Below, piece after piece: positions 33,235 to 43,911 of a stretch of 64,000 nucleotides of DNA. This DNA comes from Diploptera punctata (taxonomy: Eukaryota > Arthropoda > Insecta > Blattodea > Blaberidae), in assembly GCA_030220185.1 (NCBI GenBank), contig JASPKZ010005702.1, positions 468,986 to 532,985 of the forward strand, read 5' to 3'. Within the stretch, counting starts at the first letter, position 1, and every line of letters begins with the position of its first letter. The notes below the pieces were generated by a model, which saw nothing but the letters and a program-made list of their open reading frames with translations, was not told where the DNA came from and ran no database searches. The translations under genes and the position numbers were made by a program.

Positions 33235-34960
33235 CAACTAAAACAGATTTATTGAATATATGCTGGAAGACTGGTCACATCCCAGAAGAATGGAAGATGG
33301 CCAAAATATACCCTATTTATTAAAAAGCAGGTCGTCATAACTGTGAAAATTACAAAGACATAAATGTCTTGGGTAGCTGTTATAAAATCTATGCTTCTAT
33401 ATTGAAAAACCGTTTAAATGTAATTATGGAAAGTATTATACTAGAAACCTAAACGGATTCAGAAAAGGCAGATCCTTTTCAGATTGCATTTTCACTATCA
33501 ATCAAATAATTGAGAAACACAGAGAATATAATCTACCAACTTTTATGGTATTTATAGATCTTGAAAAGGCGTTAGACAAAGTTAACAGAAATAAAATGTG
33601 AAAGCCTGTCCCAAGACAGGTTAGAAAAGGGTGAGGGGGAGGAGTAACAACCTCGTTAAAAAACCAGGGTTCAGTACGCCCGGCTGATAGTACCCTGTGA
33701 GGACCCCTTATATAGGGTACAGATACTGCTGCCTTGCAGTTCGTCATTCGTGTGACAAAGGCTAGAGGAACAAAACCTTGACCAAAAATTACCTGGTCCT
33801 CCAGGTTGGGGTTGATGCATCAGGCTAGCTCCCTGTTCATAAAAAAACATAACAATGCTAAAAAGCCTAAAGATTTAAAGCCGGACGGAAATAAAAGGAC
33901 ATGGATTGGATGGAGAGAGACGAGTGGAGAAGAAAAATAAAACTTTAGGCACAGAAATATGTGTAAACATTAAAATTCTGTATATAAATAAATAATTATA
34001 ATGAAACAGAAAGGCGTACCTCAGCACCTAATAACTACAATAAAAAGTCTATATGTAGAAAATAAAATAACAATAGAAACTGGAGTAAAAAACAAAACGA
34101 ATATAACAGTAACAATAAATAGAGGTGTAAGACAGGAATGTTCGCTTTCAACCTCCCTTCTTAATATTTATATTGACGATATCATATATAATTGGCAAAT
34201 AAATTTGGACTCACATTTCAAAATAAGAAATATGATCTTAGATACCTTACTTTTTGCAGACGGCCAAGTTCTAATACTAGCTCAGAAGATGGTCTACAGA
34301 AATCACTCTTTCAATTAAATAACATTATACAGAATTACAGCTTCAAAATATCAATAAGTAGAACGAAAATCTTAGCTTTCAAGGGTTCAGATACCGTAAG
34401 AGCTAAAATAATTCTATACGGGAAACCCAGTGAACACGCGAACTTTAAATACATGGATTATGAAATTTCCTTTTTAAAATGAAGATCTGTTTAACAAACT
34501 TAATAAATTTAATTATAGATGTGGCACAATTAAAAGAATATTTAAAAACACAAGAAAGGAAACAAAACTAAAATTTTATAAAGCAGTGGTAGTCCCCTTA
34601 CTATTGTATGGTAGTGAATTTTAGGTTTTAACTAAAAGAAAAAAGAATATCATAGAAGCAGCTGAAATGAGATTTCTGAGAATTGTGGCTGTCTGTAAAC
34701 ATCTGGATAAAAGAAGTGAAGATATTATAAATGAGCTAAATATTTTTTTAACTTTTAGATAAAATAAAATAATCTAGAAAAAACTGGAAAGAACATGTTC
34801 AAAGAAAAGATGATCGGATTCCATAAAAAAATATACTTAATTACAAACCGAAAGTAGACAGGAATGTTGGTAGACCGAAAAAGAGATGGATTCAACTTTT
34901 GAATGAGAATCTATGAGACCGGAACAAGCCACATGGGCTTAATCCGTGATTGCTGATGAT
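33235..34960 (+). pseudogene. Family B non-LTR retrotransposon, RT to 3' end, interrupted
   Basis: RT blocks appear in order: HIPEEWKMAKIYPIY, NGFRKGRSFSDCIF, MVFIDLEKALDKVNRNKM. After an unrelated insert (33601-33985) come MKQKGVPQHLITTIKSLYVE, RGVRQECSLSTSLLNIYIDD, LLFADGQVLILA (FADD degraded to FADG), ILAFKGSDTVRAKII, EMRFLRIVAVCKHLDKRSED and GRPKKRWIQLL. It ends in GGCTTAATCCGTGATTG plus TGATGATGATGA. Several stops and shifts are present and the endonuclease is missing. The antisense relative is at 21355-22090. Confidence 0.82.
33601..33985 (+). mobile_element. Short internally deleted LINE derivative inserted in the family B RT
   Basis: It breaks the RT between NRNKM and MKQKG. The first part (CCTGTCCCAAGACAGGTTAG, later CCTGGTCCTCCAGGTTGGGG) resembles the 5' leader of RTE-type elements as I remember them. 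The last part reads DMDWMERDEWRRKIKL then stop, a typical non-LTR C-terminus, followed by an ATAA-rich tail. Leader joined directly to 3' end is the structure of a non-autonomous LINE-derived element. No clean target duplication was found. Confidence 0.6.
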
Positions 34961-36341
34961 GATGATATACAATAAACGAGAAACAGCAATTAATACATGT
35001 ACTATAATGGGGTAATGATCAGGCCAAAGTTAGGGCAATATGAATTTAGATTTCTTTTAAAAGATGCTAACGTCCGGCAGCCCCTAATTTTCTGTTGTAA
35101 ACAAGTGTAGCATAAAAATTATACACAATTTAAAATATCTTAAAATGGACGAATGAATGAATGAGAGATAAAGAGAAAGTGAGGGAGATAGAGATAAATC
35201 GGTTCGAGAGTCTGCGACAGCTGCGTCTGCAATGTTGCTGTTCCCATGGGAACTCCCGACTGGGAGGGCCAACTCTCTGCTATAAACCGGGCCAAAACTT
35301 TTCAGGGCGACTGGGATGCTGCATACAGATTAAACTCAAGCCAGCATTCATATTACAGCGTATACAAACTTTATTTTCTATACCACATAAAATACGTTTT
35401 ATAGGTTACTCAAAACAGCACGAATTAAATATTACACCGATATGTTCTGCTTAGGATTAAATATATTTGTGTAAAACAAAAGCACTCTCGTGTACTCAAG
35501 AGATATTAAAATTTCCGTCGCCTTAGCATAGCCTATCTTATTCTCCGGCAACCCGGGTTCAATTCCTGACGGAGTAGGAGATTTTGAAACCCTACATAGG
35601 GTCGGTGTGTGACCAGTGCTAGAATAAAAAAAAGTAAAAGTCCATAAAAGTCAACACCGCAAAAAAAAAATGAAGAAAAAAAAAGCAAAGCGAAAGGGGG
35701 GGGGGAATTCGTTTACTAGGTCTATGACTTAAAAAAACTTCGGCTATTCTATGCAATGTGCAGATATATGAATATTGCATCGGAAAGCAAGTGACTGACT
35801 AGTAATTAATTATATCGATACTTATCGGATAATATCGGTTACAACTTGAGCTAGCGACATGTCTTGTCAACGAGTTTAATTCACGTTTTCGCCACAGCCA
35901 ATGTATCGCCCATTTGTGCAATTTTTAGACACTGGTTTTTTATATAGCAAATATTGACCACCGAATATCGTTCACCGTTGTTCGTTAGATATTGGTTTCA
36001 CACCAACGAAAATATCCTACGCTCATCACCTTTTTCTTTAAAATCAGCTTTATCTTCTCCTAGAAGAAGAGGCTGGCAATGATGGACCTCATGAACTGTA
36101 GTCAGAAGCTCCGACCGCAAGACCATGAGGTTGGTCCATATATAAGTAATGGTGGAATGAAAGAAGAACCGGAATGAGTGAAGGTTGTGCCATGCCGATA
36201 GAAGTTGCAAAAGATCGTCGATAAAATTATGGCGTTTCTAAATTTATTTCATTATAATGTTATGATAAAATAATATTATTAACAGAACAATCTGTAGAAA
36301 ACAGTTGTTTTTTAATAATATTTGATTCCGTACACAGTAGG
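34961..36341. other. mostly unassigned; GC-richer island at about 35195-35330
   Basis: The island includes the 14-bp palindrome GTTCCCATGGGAAC (35240-35253) and AACTCCCGACTGGGAGGGCC. I found no coding signature. A tRNA-like scrap (GGGTTCAATTCCTGACGG) lies at 35545-35565. At 35640-35705 there are A-runs and a G-run. A loose inverted pair (ATGGACCTCATG / ATGAGGTTGGTCCAT) lies at 36080-36140. Confidence 0.4.
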
Positions 36342-36355
36342 CCCATATGGTATAT

Positions 36356-36660
36356 GTAAAGTAAAGTAATCCCACTACAGGCCTCGGAAGGCCCTTGGGG
36401 TAGTGGGAGGTTAAGGCTCCCACTTTTTCTGGCCAATCGGCACTTGATGTCAGCCGGGTTGTCAACCCTGCGTAACGGCCACCTTTACCCCCAGAACAAG
36501 TGTCTGGTACTAATTTCCGTTAGAGGCTGAGTCGACCCCAGGGCCATAGAGCCGCCAGAAGGTTTGGGTCAGTTTAAAAATCCTGACCCCACCGGGACTT
36601 GAATCCTCGACTTTCCGGCTTGTAGCGCAGTAGCTTAACCACTACGCTACGGCGTGCCCC
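36356..36660 (-). mobile_element. SINE family C, complete copy with 14-bp target duplication
   Basis: On the minus strand the head is GCCGTAGCGTAGTGGTTAAG (A box), and GGATTCAAGTCCC (B box) follows about 35 bp later. The body ends in ATTACTTTACTTTAC. CCCATATGGTATAT occurs at 36342-36355 and 36661-36674, a clean target-site duplication. The right-hand copy is drawn out into a TA microsatellite. A partial copy lies at 28655-28800. Confidence 0.93.
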
Positions 36661-36665
36661 CCCAT

Positions 36666-36667
36666 AT

Positions 36668-36705
<38 letters not shown>
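36666..36705. repeat. (TA)n microsatellite grown from a target duplication
   Basis: About 18 TA units start inside the right-hand target duplication of the SINE C copy. Confidence 0.9.
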
Positions 36706-36706
<1 letters not shown>

Positions 36707-36917
36707 TATCCTTGTTTATGAAAACTACTATAAACTTGAGAATTACCCCAAAAAAATCGAAAATGGGATAAAGAACATCACTTAAAATCAATGAATCCAA
36801 GTTAAGATTGCAAAGAAAACATTCCAGAATCGATGTCAAGAAGTAACGGGTTGGATTTAAGCAATTAAAAAAAAAAGACCCGGATTTTATCCCACCGCAT
36901 GTCCATTATTGTGTGTA

Positions 36918-36921
<4 letters not shown>

Positions 36922-36959
<38 letters not shown>
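36922..36959. repeat. (AT)n microsatellite
   Basis: About 19 AT units lie directly before the 3' end of the minus-strand SINE A copy, where its TGGA tail would be expected. Confidence 0.9.
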
Positions 36960-36960
<1 letters not shown>

Positions 36961-37285
36961 AGTAATTCTGCCTGAGGGCAGGTCTTTCAGTGATATCATA
37001 GCATTTTCATGGTGTGCATTGCAGCTTTACTAGGGAATTACAGGTGTGGTAGCTTCACGTTGCTTTCCACGCCGGTGAAGGTTGATGATAATAATGATAA
37101 GGATGATGATGGCTGGATGATTCTCGGGGACCGTTGGGCCCTAATCTTCCTGACATTAGTTTTACAGGTGAGGAAGAACCCCGAAAAAAAAACCTCACCC
37201 TGGAGCCTGTTCCGACCGGGAATCGAACCCGGGCCTGCTGCGTAAAAAAGGCAGCACGCTACCTCGAGACCACAGCAGTGGACAT
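36960..37285 (-). mobile_element. SINE family A copy (minus strand)
   Basis: AGTAATTCTGCCTGAGGGCA is the 3' region. GGGAATCGAACCCGGGCC is the B box complement and CCACAGCAGTGGAC the 5' end. It has an insertion (ACGTTGCTTTCC) and an A-run expansion relative to other copies. TGTATGTG occurs on both outer sides (near 36910 and 37284) and may be what is left of the target duplication. Confidence 0.88.
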
Positions 37286-37291
37286 GTATGT

Positions 37292-37404
37292 GACATGAGA
37301 AGAAAAATAAAGCCTGAACCGGGATTTGAACCCTATAACTGATACGTTAGTTAGAGATCCTGGGTTCAAGTCCCGGTTCAGGCGTTTATTTTTCTTTTAA
37401 TGTC
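37292..37404. mobile_element. Foldback element H, copy 2: tRNA-like palindrome
   Basis: AGCCTGAACCGGGATTTGAA... faces ...TTCAAGTCCCGGTTCAGGC, and the outer parts GACATGAGAAGAAAAATAAA and TTTATTTTTCTTTTAATGTC also pair, giving arms of about 43 bp around a short loop. Each arm holds a B-box-like GGGTTCAA(G/A)TCCC, so RNA polymerase III-like signals face both ways. The same downstream block as copy 1 (CATTGCTAAATGTTAAAAA) leads into a GT/AT microsatellite. Confidence 0.8.
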
Positions 37405-37451
37405 ATATTCATTGCTAAATGTTAAAAATTGATTTATAAAATTATAACATC

Positions 37452-37470
37452 GTGTGTGTGTGTGTGTGTG

Positions 37471-37520
<50 letters not shown>
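37452..37520. repeat. (GT)n-(AT)n microsatellite
   Basis: The GT run becomes an AT run and stops exactly where the pogo-like element 2 begins. Confidence 0.95.
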
Positions 37521-37523
<3 letters not shown>

Positions 37524-38796
37524 GAAAGGTGCCTAATATGGGATAATTCCCTAATATGCAATACTTCGATTCTGATCATAGTATGTGATGAATTCTACTG
37601 GAAGGTTTCTAAATTAGGTCCCCAGCAAGTCCAAGTATGATTCCATGAACGAAGGCACCAGTGCGAGATTGGATAGCGTGGGTAGAGGTTGTTGTTCAAA
37701 AAATTAAATTTCAAGTTTTTGTAGTTTAGGTGCTCCTTGTATATCTGTGCTTAAACGTGATTGGATACAGCTGTTCTGTTTAATTGTTCTTATTTATTAT
37801 ATATTTACCTATATTTAACGACAATTGGTTTTGTTTTTAATCGAAGGTGGTTCTCAAAATCGTTGATTTTTTTTTCAAGATGGCTAGCTCCTAATATGCC
37901 GATACCATGGTGTACCTAATATGCGATAGTACCGCATATTAGGGTACCCTATCGCATATTGAGAAATTGTTTCCTCGCGTGTTTATTATAAATTATACAT
38001 TAAATTATAACAATAAATGTATTAATATTGCATAAAATTTCGTTAATTTACGTTTAAATGAGTGGTTCTACTGATACCTAACCTATATCGTCAAATTAAG
38101 GGGACGCCATGGAAAAACGATTTTATATTCTTGAGATTTAAGGACATAAGGAGCATGGCATTTCAGCTAGCTAAGAAACTAAGAAAACAGCAGCAAAGAG
38201 ATTATTCGAGAAGAAGTAAAAAAAAATCTTCAAAAAGAAAATCAGAAGAATTTTCGAGTGACTCTGAGTCTGATGTTCATCTAGGTGAAAGTGGTGATTC
38301 GAATTTGGACATTAATGACGAAGATACTGAATGCCTTTTCTGCACTGGTCGTTTTTTCGGATGATAAGCACGGGGGAAAATGGGCACAGTGTTCAAAATG
38401 TTATCGCTGGGCTCATGAAGACTGTGACGTCGAAGAAAATATTTTCTTATGTCCTGACTGTAGTAAATTTAGACGCAAATAGTGTGATGTGACAGTTAAT
38501 TCATTAAATATATGAAGATGTAAAATTAAACTGTCTTGTTTCATGTTAATCAGACTTTAAAAAAATCTTTATTGACTATCCCATATTAGGAGACCTTTTC
38601 CTCAACTCTAAGTAATGACATGTCATCAATATTTTAAGTAATTACGCATTTTTTAATTTTTTTATTGCAAATTTGGTAATTGCGTTGTAAAATGTAACTA
38701 TGTTATATAGTAATTATATTATTTAAATACTTTTCTGTCTATGTTCGATTGCACAACAAGCATTTAAAAAAGTGTGTCTCATATTAGGCACCTTTC

Positions 38797-38799
<3 letters not shown>
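37521..38799 (+). mobile_element. pogo-like DNA transposon 2, internally deleted
   Basis: The terminal inverted repeats GAGGAAAGGTGCCTAATATG (37521-37540) and its exact complement (38780-38799) match over all 20 positions. The block CCTAATATG, often followed by CGATA or GGATA, recurs inside both ends in both orientations (37550, 37890, 37915, 37935, 38577), as multiple transposase binding sites would. It sits in TA/CT microsatellites, so the TA duplication cannot be proved on the right. Confidence 0.88.
38128..38482 (+). pseudogene. pogo-like transposase remnant with C-terminal PHD-like zinc finger
   Basis: It starts with KDIRSMAFQLAKK, the short motif found between the two helix-turn-helix parts of pogo-type transposases. 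It jumps directly to a basic/Ser-rich linker (RSKKKSSKRKSEEFSS) and a C4HC3 finger: CLFC, then CSKCYRWAHEDC, then CPDC. A one-base shift in a T-run near 38352 separates the first CxxC from the rest. The catalytic DDE domain is gone. Such fingers occur at the end of many insect pogo/Tigger transposases. Confidence 0.8.
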
Positions 38800-38844
<45 letters not shown>

Positions 38845-39022
38845 ATATATATATATATAAATAAACTAACTCACTGGCACAATCGAACCCGTAGGTTCAC
38901 GGCCGCGCGGACATAAGCTCTCCATACACCCTTATTCTGAGCTAATGTTTACCAATCATCCCCTGTATAATATACTTCCCTTAAATCATGGTTAATGTTA
39001 TATATATATATATATATATATA
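38800..39022 (-). pseudogene. CT/TA microsatellites and an RTE1 3' fragment (38865-39000)
   Basis: A CT run begins at the end of the pogo-like element, followed by TA units. AAACTAACTCACTGGCAC to ATCATGGTTAATGTTA is then a minus-strand RTE1 3' end of about 135 bp, cut by another AT array (39000-39021). Confidence 0.8.
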
Positions 39023-40077
39023 CAATTTCTGTCACGGTAATTTTCGGTGTCTTCTAAGTAGGATCGATGGAGATTTGTAAAATTGTTTCTTTCGAAAATA
39101 TGTTCATATATATATTCGTTAAACATTCTAATTACCGTTATAAAGTTTTCCAACGAAATTCAATAGGAAATTAATTTCCCTAATGATTTGAAAAGTAAAC
39201 GGCATGCATGAGTAATGATATATTGATTAGAAACATATGAGCGTTTCTTCTACATAACTTAATAAAAACCAATATAAGGCGTAGGATGTCCTGATACACA
39301 AAGTCCCATGAGGAAAAAAGTTTTAGTTATTGCCATGGAGTCGCGAGCTCAGCTAACAATTCCCCAGAATTACAGCCATACAAGCTATAACAAAGTTCTT
39401 TTCTGCAGTCCCAAAGCCTATATAGAACGGCGACAGGAAGTCGTTACCTTTTGAGCCCACTAGCCTTTAACCCAACTAACACATGTATCATCGAAATTTT
39501 CACTGTTCCAGATAAAAACCTCATCCCATTTATTTTAACAAAACCCATTTATATATGATATAGTGTGTTGTATTTCCAAGTTTAGTACATAAAACTATAA
39601 ACTCAATCACAACTGCAATAATTTTATATAAAAAATGTGAAAGCAAGTTTACCCTCGTATTTATATAATAACTATATTATTTCGACTTTTAGGCATTCTA
39701 ATTTTATAATTGCAAATTAAAATAATGCATTTTCAAATAGGTATTTATTTACCATATTTCACAATGTTTCACATCTTCCTGCGACCAATTAATCTACTGA
39801 CATTCACCTCCACACCTCTCTATCATTCCAATCTCCATCGTTCAATCCTTTCCCCTCATGCTGCTCAAAACACAGTCAATCCACGTTATTCTTCTCCGTC
39901 CTCTTTTTCTTCCAAGTGTCACCCTTCCTAGTATTTTTCATGGGAATCTGTTTTCTATCATTCTTTTTTACATGACCATACTGTTATGTGTGTTTAATTG
40001 GAGTTTGAACAATCATCCTTCGTTAAAATACAGTTTCTTCCACTGCACCAGCGTTAAATTATACAGATATTAACAAT
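39023..40077. other. unassigned stretch
   Basis: It is AT-rich. At 39790-40000 the minus strand is purine-rich and may be an old non-LTR C-terminus, but no motif is clear. Nothing else is recognised. Confidence 0.4.
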
Positions 40078-40939
40078 AATAGAAACTCATATCGCCTTCG
40101 TTGACTTCATAAAGGCTTTTGACAAAGTAGACAGACATATATTACTACAAATTTTAGCTGATGATAACGTTCCACAACAATATATTACTAATATCTTCAA
40201 CATCTATAAAGATAATGAAATCTCTGTTAAACAAGATGGCAAATTATCTTCTTGGGAAAAGATCAACACTGGAGTAAGACAGGGATGTGGACTTTCACCG
40301 GTGCTTTTCATTATATACATGAATAAATTAATAAATGAATGGAGGAAAACACAAAGAGGATATATACCCATCAATAGGAACCTCAAACTCGATGCTATTC
40401 TTTTTGCAGACGATTTAGCTCTCCTGGCACTTTCCGAAAATGATTTGCAACGATCAATTTATAATTTACAAAAAATAGGTGCCAAATTTAATATGGAAAT
40501 ATCAATTAACAAAACTAAAATTATGGCATTTCATGGGAAGGACCCCATACAAAGTAAAATCTGTCTCCAGAATAAAATTTTAGAGAGATTCTAATCAATT
40601 TAAATATCTTGGATATTATCTCTCTATCTGGGATGAAAAGGATATCCCTGAAAAAGTTACTAGTTATAATAAAAGTTTAGGAATTATTAATCAAGTTATG
40701 AAACCATCCCTTGTACAAAAAAACACCAGATTACGTTTATATAACACTTTGGCTAGACCAGTGTTGACCTATGGTAGTGAAGCATGGACACTAAAAAAAC
40801 AACATGAAAGCAGAATAACGGCTTGTGAAATGAGATTCATGCGCAGAACAGCGGGTTACACCAGATGGGATCGGAAAAGGAACACCGATATCTTAAAAGA
40901 ATTGAAGACTACGCCAATTTTGGAATATATTAAACAGTA

Positions 40940-42686
40940 GGGGAACAGGGGGCAGAACGGGGTAGTGGGGCAGAATGGGGTATGTGTATTTTTCTCCCAG
41001 TATGTGGCACGATATATCGGAATTTCTCAAAAGTATCTCTGTAACGTCTCAGCTGCTTGTACAGATCAGTTTTTCGCCATCGGTGAAGTCTTTGTTACTT
41101 TTTTGCTTGTGTGGTCAGTTGTGAAGAGATTTTTGCAATATTACACCTTCTCTTCAGTGCATGCAAATACATCTAAGCTTCATTTGAATAATATCTAACA
41201 ATTACTATGTTAAAGATTATTCCATTTTCTTTCTAAACATGTTTATTGCATTAGGTTTTGTTTCAAAATAATCCGGTCATAACGTCATAAATTATAATTG
41301 AGTTCGTGGGGCAGAATGGGGTGGGGCAAGACAGGGTACTACCCCGTCTTGCCCCATGCGGTCTTCATATTACTGACTGACTCTTTTCCTCTGTGTAGTT
41401 TCAAAATGGTGAGGAATTATAAAAATAAGACACAGAGAGAAGAATTGTCCCTTGTGTCTATGCTAGAAGCCGTTAATGGATCAATGGTGTACAAAACGGC
41501 AGCTAGTCAATTCCAAGTGCTTCAAACAACTCTGGAACGACACGTGAAGAAAAAGAGAGAAAATGTGGATTACACAGTAAGGAAATCGATGGAAAATTTC
41601 TCCTGCGTTTTTAGTGAAGAGCAGGAAACCGAACTTGAATACCTAAAAAAATGGAAGCCCAACTCTTCGGCCTCAGTGTAAATGAATTTCGAGGACTTGC
41701 CTTCCAACTGGCGGAACGGGTAGTGCTTACATACGTGCCTCAACAATGGCTACAGCCGTCAATGATTTTCGAAAAAACTGGGATATGGCCAGTTAATGTG
41801 AATGGTTTTGATGATGCAGATTTCTTGCCTTCTTCAACAACAGACATTCAGATTGCTTCTGATAATAATAGCAAGGCAACACTTCCAAACCTCAGGAACA
41901 TCTGACGTCAGAAACATTTTCCTTCCCTGAAAATCTAGGGTCGCCAAACCACAGTCATTTTCAAAGTGCCAGCCAAGAAAATATCACACCCATTCCAAAA
42001 GGGTCTCAAAAGAACAAGCGAGTTTTAAAAAATCGAGGCGAAAGTGCAATTTTGACATCATCAATATAGAGAAGTGCACTGCAACATTCTGAAAAGGATA
42101 AATTAGAAAAGAGGCCTGTAAAAAGATGATTTGCTTTACCAGAAAGTGACTCGAAACCAGGACCATCCAAAGTTAAGGCAGTTAGGTTAAACCTACCTAG
42201 TTCGAAAAATCATTCTGGCTCTGCCAAAAATGACGTTGAGGAAGATGATTGTCTCTATTGTCATGACTCTTCAGAAGAAGGCTGGATTAGATGTCCTTCT
42301 TGTCTTCAGTGGACGCACAACTCTTGTGCTGGAGTCGATAGTGATGATGATGATGCCACTCATGTTTGTGTATTTTGTGAAAAATGAATCATTGTGCTAT
42401 AGTTTATACGTTTACTGATAAATATTATTAATTAGTAATGCAAAATACAATTAAAAAATTAGTACCCCATTCTGCCCCATCCATGGGGCACAACGGGGCA
42501 AATGTTTTGCTCTAGTTTTATTGGATGTATATCCCCGAATTTTTTATTAATTTGTAATGTGATTATGTTTTTCTGTTTATTAAATACCAATGAACATATC
42601 CATATCAGTGAACAAAATTTTACTTATTTATAATGTAAAATACATTGGATCAAACATTAGATACCCCATTCTGCCCCACGTTCCCC
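40940..42686 (+). mobile_element. pogo-like DNA transposon 3, nested in family C at a TA site
   Basis: TA at 40938-40939 and 42687-42688 is the target duplication inside the family C reading frame. The ends are GGGGAACAGGGGGCAGAACG and, inverted, GGGGAACGTGGGGCAGAATG. GGGGCAGAATGGGG-type blocks recur near both ends (40970, 41310, 41345 inverted, 42475 inverted), a sign of repeated transposase binding sites. Its 1747 bp include transposase pieces but no catalytic core. Confidence 0.92.
41406..42387 (+). pseudogene. pogo-like transposase remnant: helix-turn-helix joined to C-terminal finger
   Basis: MVRNYKNKTQREELSLVSML opens a Psq-like helix-turn-helix, which runs to EQETELEYLKK. A shift in an A-run then gives VNEFRGLAFQLAER. 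Instead of the second DNA-binding and DDE domains, the sequence goes straight to EKTGIWPVNVNGFDDADFLP, which normally lies after the catalytic core. It ends with a PHD-like finger (CLYC, GWIRCPSCLQWTHNSC, CVFC) after several stops. The deletion starts at nearly the same point (AFQLA) as in element 2. Confidence 0.83.
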
Positions 42687-42870
42687 TACCAACTAAATTG
42701 GAAACACCATCTTGAAAGAATGAGTTCAAATCGGATCCCCAAAGCTGTTTATAATTATATACCAAGAGGACGAAGATCACTGGGCCGTCCTATGAAACGC
42801 TGGAGGGAAAATTTTCTATAGGATCGTAACAGGCCTTGGCCTAATACTTGGAAGGAAGAAGAAGAAGATT

Positions 42871-42985
42871 AACAATATTTAATATATAATTTTATGAATT
42901 ATTTACATTTTTAATTTCATATAATAAAGAATACAAGGTTGATAAGAAAAGAGCAAAATTATACTACTACTACTACCACCATCAC

Positions 42986-43063
<78 letters not shown>

Positions 43064-43264
43064 CCATTCAAGGAGTAAGTGCAGTTGTTGACGGAGGGCA
43101 CTGCAGTCGTGTTTATGCAGGAATAGACCACGTGACACTGCTATCTATGAGTGCAGAGGGGAATGGGACGTGGGACGCTGACAGTATACACTGCCTTATA
43201 TGATGTCACGTGTAGCAACAAACAGAACTTCGTAATTCTTCCGCCAGCAGATATTTTGAATGAC

Positions 43265-43316
<52 letters not shown>

Positions 43317-43911
43317 CCTAGAACTTGATTAAATTAATTAACTTGACAAACTACAAATATATACTGTCGATTATCAAGAAAAGTGGAACCCTTAACCTCC
43401 AACAACCCTGAGGGTCTTCTAAGACCTATATTGATATCACTTCGCTTTTTATGGATATTGAAAACTATTTAAGGCAATCGAAGGAAATATGTGAATCGAT
43501 CAACATTCTTGAATAATTGTAATCAATGTAGCATTATTGAGTAGGCCTACATAAATACAGAAGCTGAAGTCAATTCAATAGGTCAAAGTAACATTATTCG
43601 GTAGATAAACATATGTTTCATTTACCCTTCGACATAGTTAATGTTTAATAAGCTTTAGAAATAGTAATCTATGATGTAATCAATATTCTATCTCTTTCCC
43701 TTTGCCTTAAGATAACCTTTACCTTTGCACAGTTGGTTACTGGCGAGAAGTACAAATATAAAAAAGTGGAGAATGTGTGGAAGAAGTATCAAGGACCGAT
43801 TCGGTCTGTAGTGCTAGAGAATAAGAAGACCTCAGTTTTCGTTGTACAGTAGTTCCAAATAGTACCTACACATATCATATAAGTGATTGAAAAAATTATC
43901 AACTCATAAAA
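42871..43911. other. AAT arrays around a unique 200-bp segment; remainder unassigned
   Basis: (AAT)n runs at 42984-43061 and 43265-43313 bracket a GC-richer segment with two CACGTG E-boxes (43129-43134 and 43207-43212). Its sequence is not repeated in the window. The rest (43314-43911) is AT-rich with TAGGCCTA at 43542-43549 and no recognised gene. Confidence 0.6.

Larger units (their letters stand above)
40078..42870 (+). pseudogene. Family C non-LTR RT, split by a pogo-like element
   Basis: The RT starts in frame at AFVDFIKAFDKVDRHILLQI and proceeds through GVRQGCGLSPVLFIIYMN, LFADDLALLALSENDLQ and KTKIMAFHGKDP. After a shift near 40590 it continues with RPVLTYGSEAWTLKK and EMRFMRRTAGYTRWDRKR to EYIKQ at 40937. 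It resumes after the transposon at 42689 with YQLNWKHHLERMSSNRIPK and GRRSLGRPMKRWRENF, ending in AGAAGAAGAAGATT. The two halves join across one TA. The N-terminal part is missing (5' truncation), and a stop follows at about 42820. Confidence 0.88.

Noticed and set aside
36356..36660. Functional tRNA gene suggested by good A and B boxes
   Set aside because: Target duplications, a 300-bp body and an additional copy show a SINE. The acceptor stems do not pair as in a tRNA. The same reasoning applies to the other tRNA-like heads.
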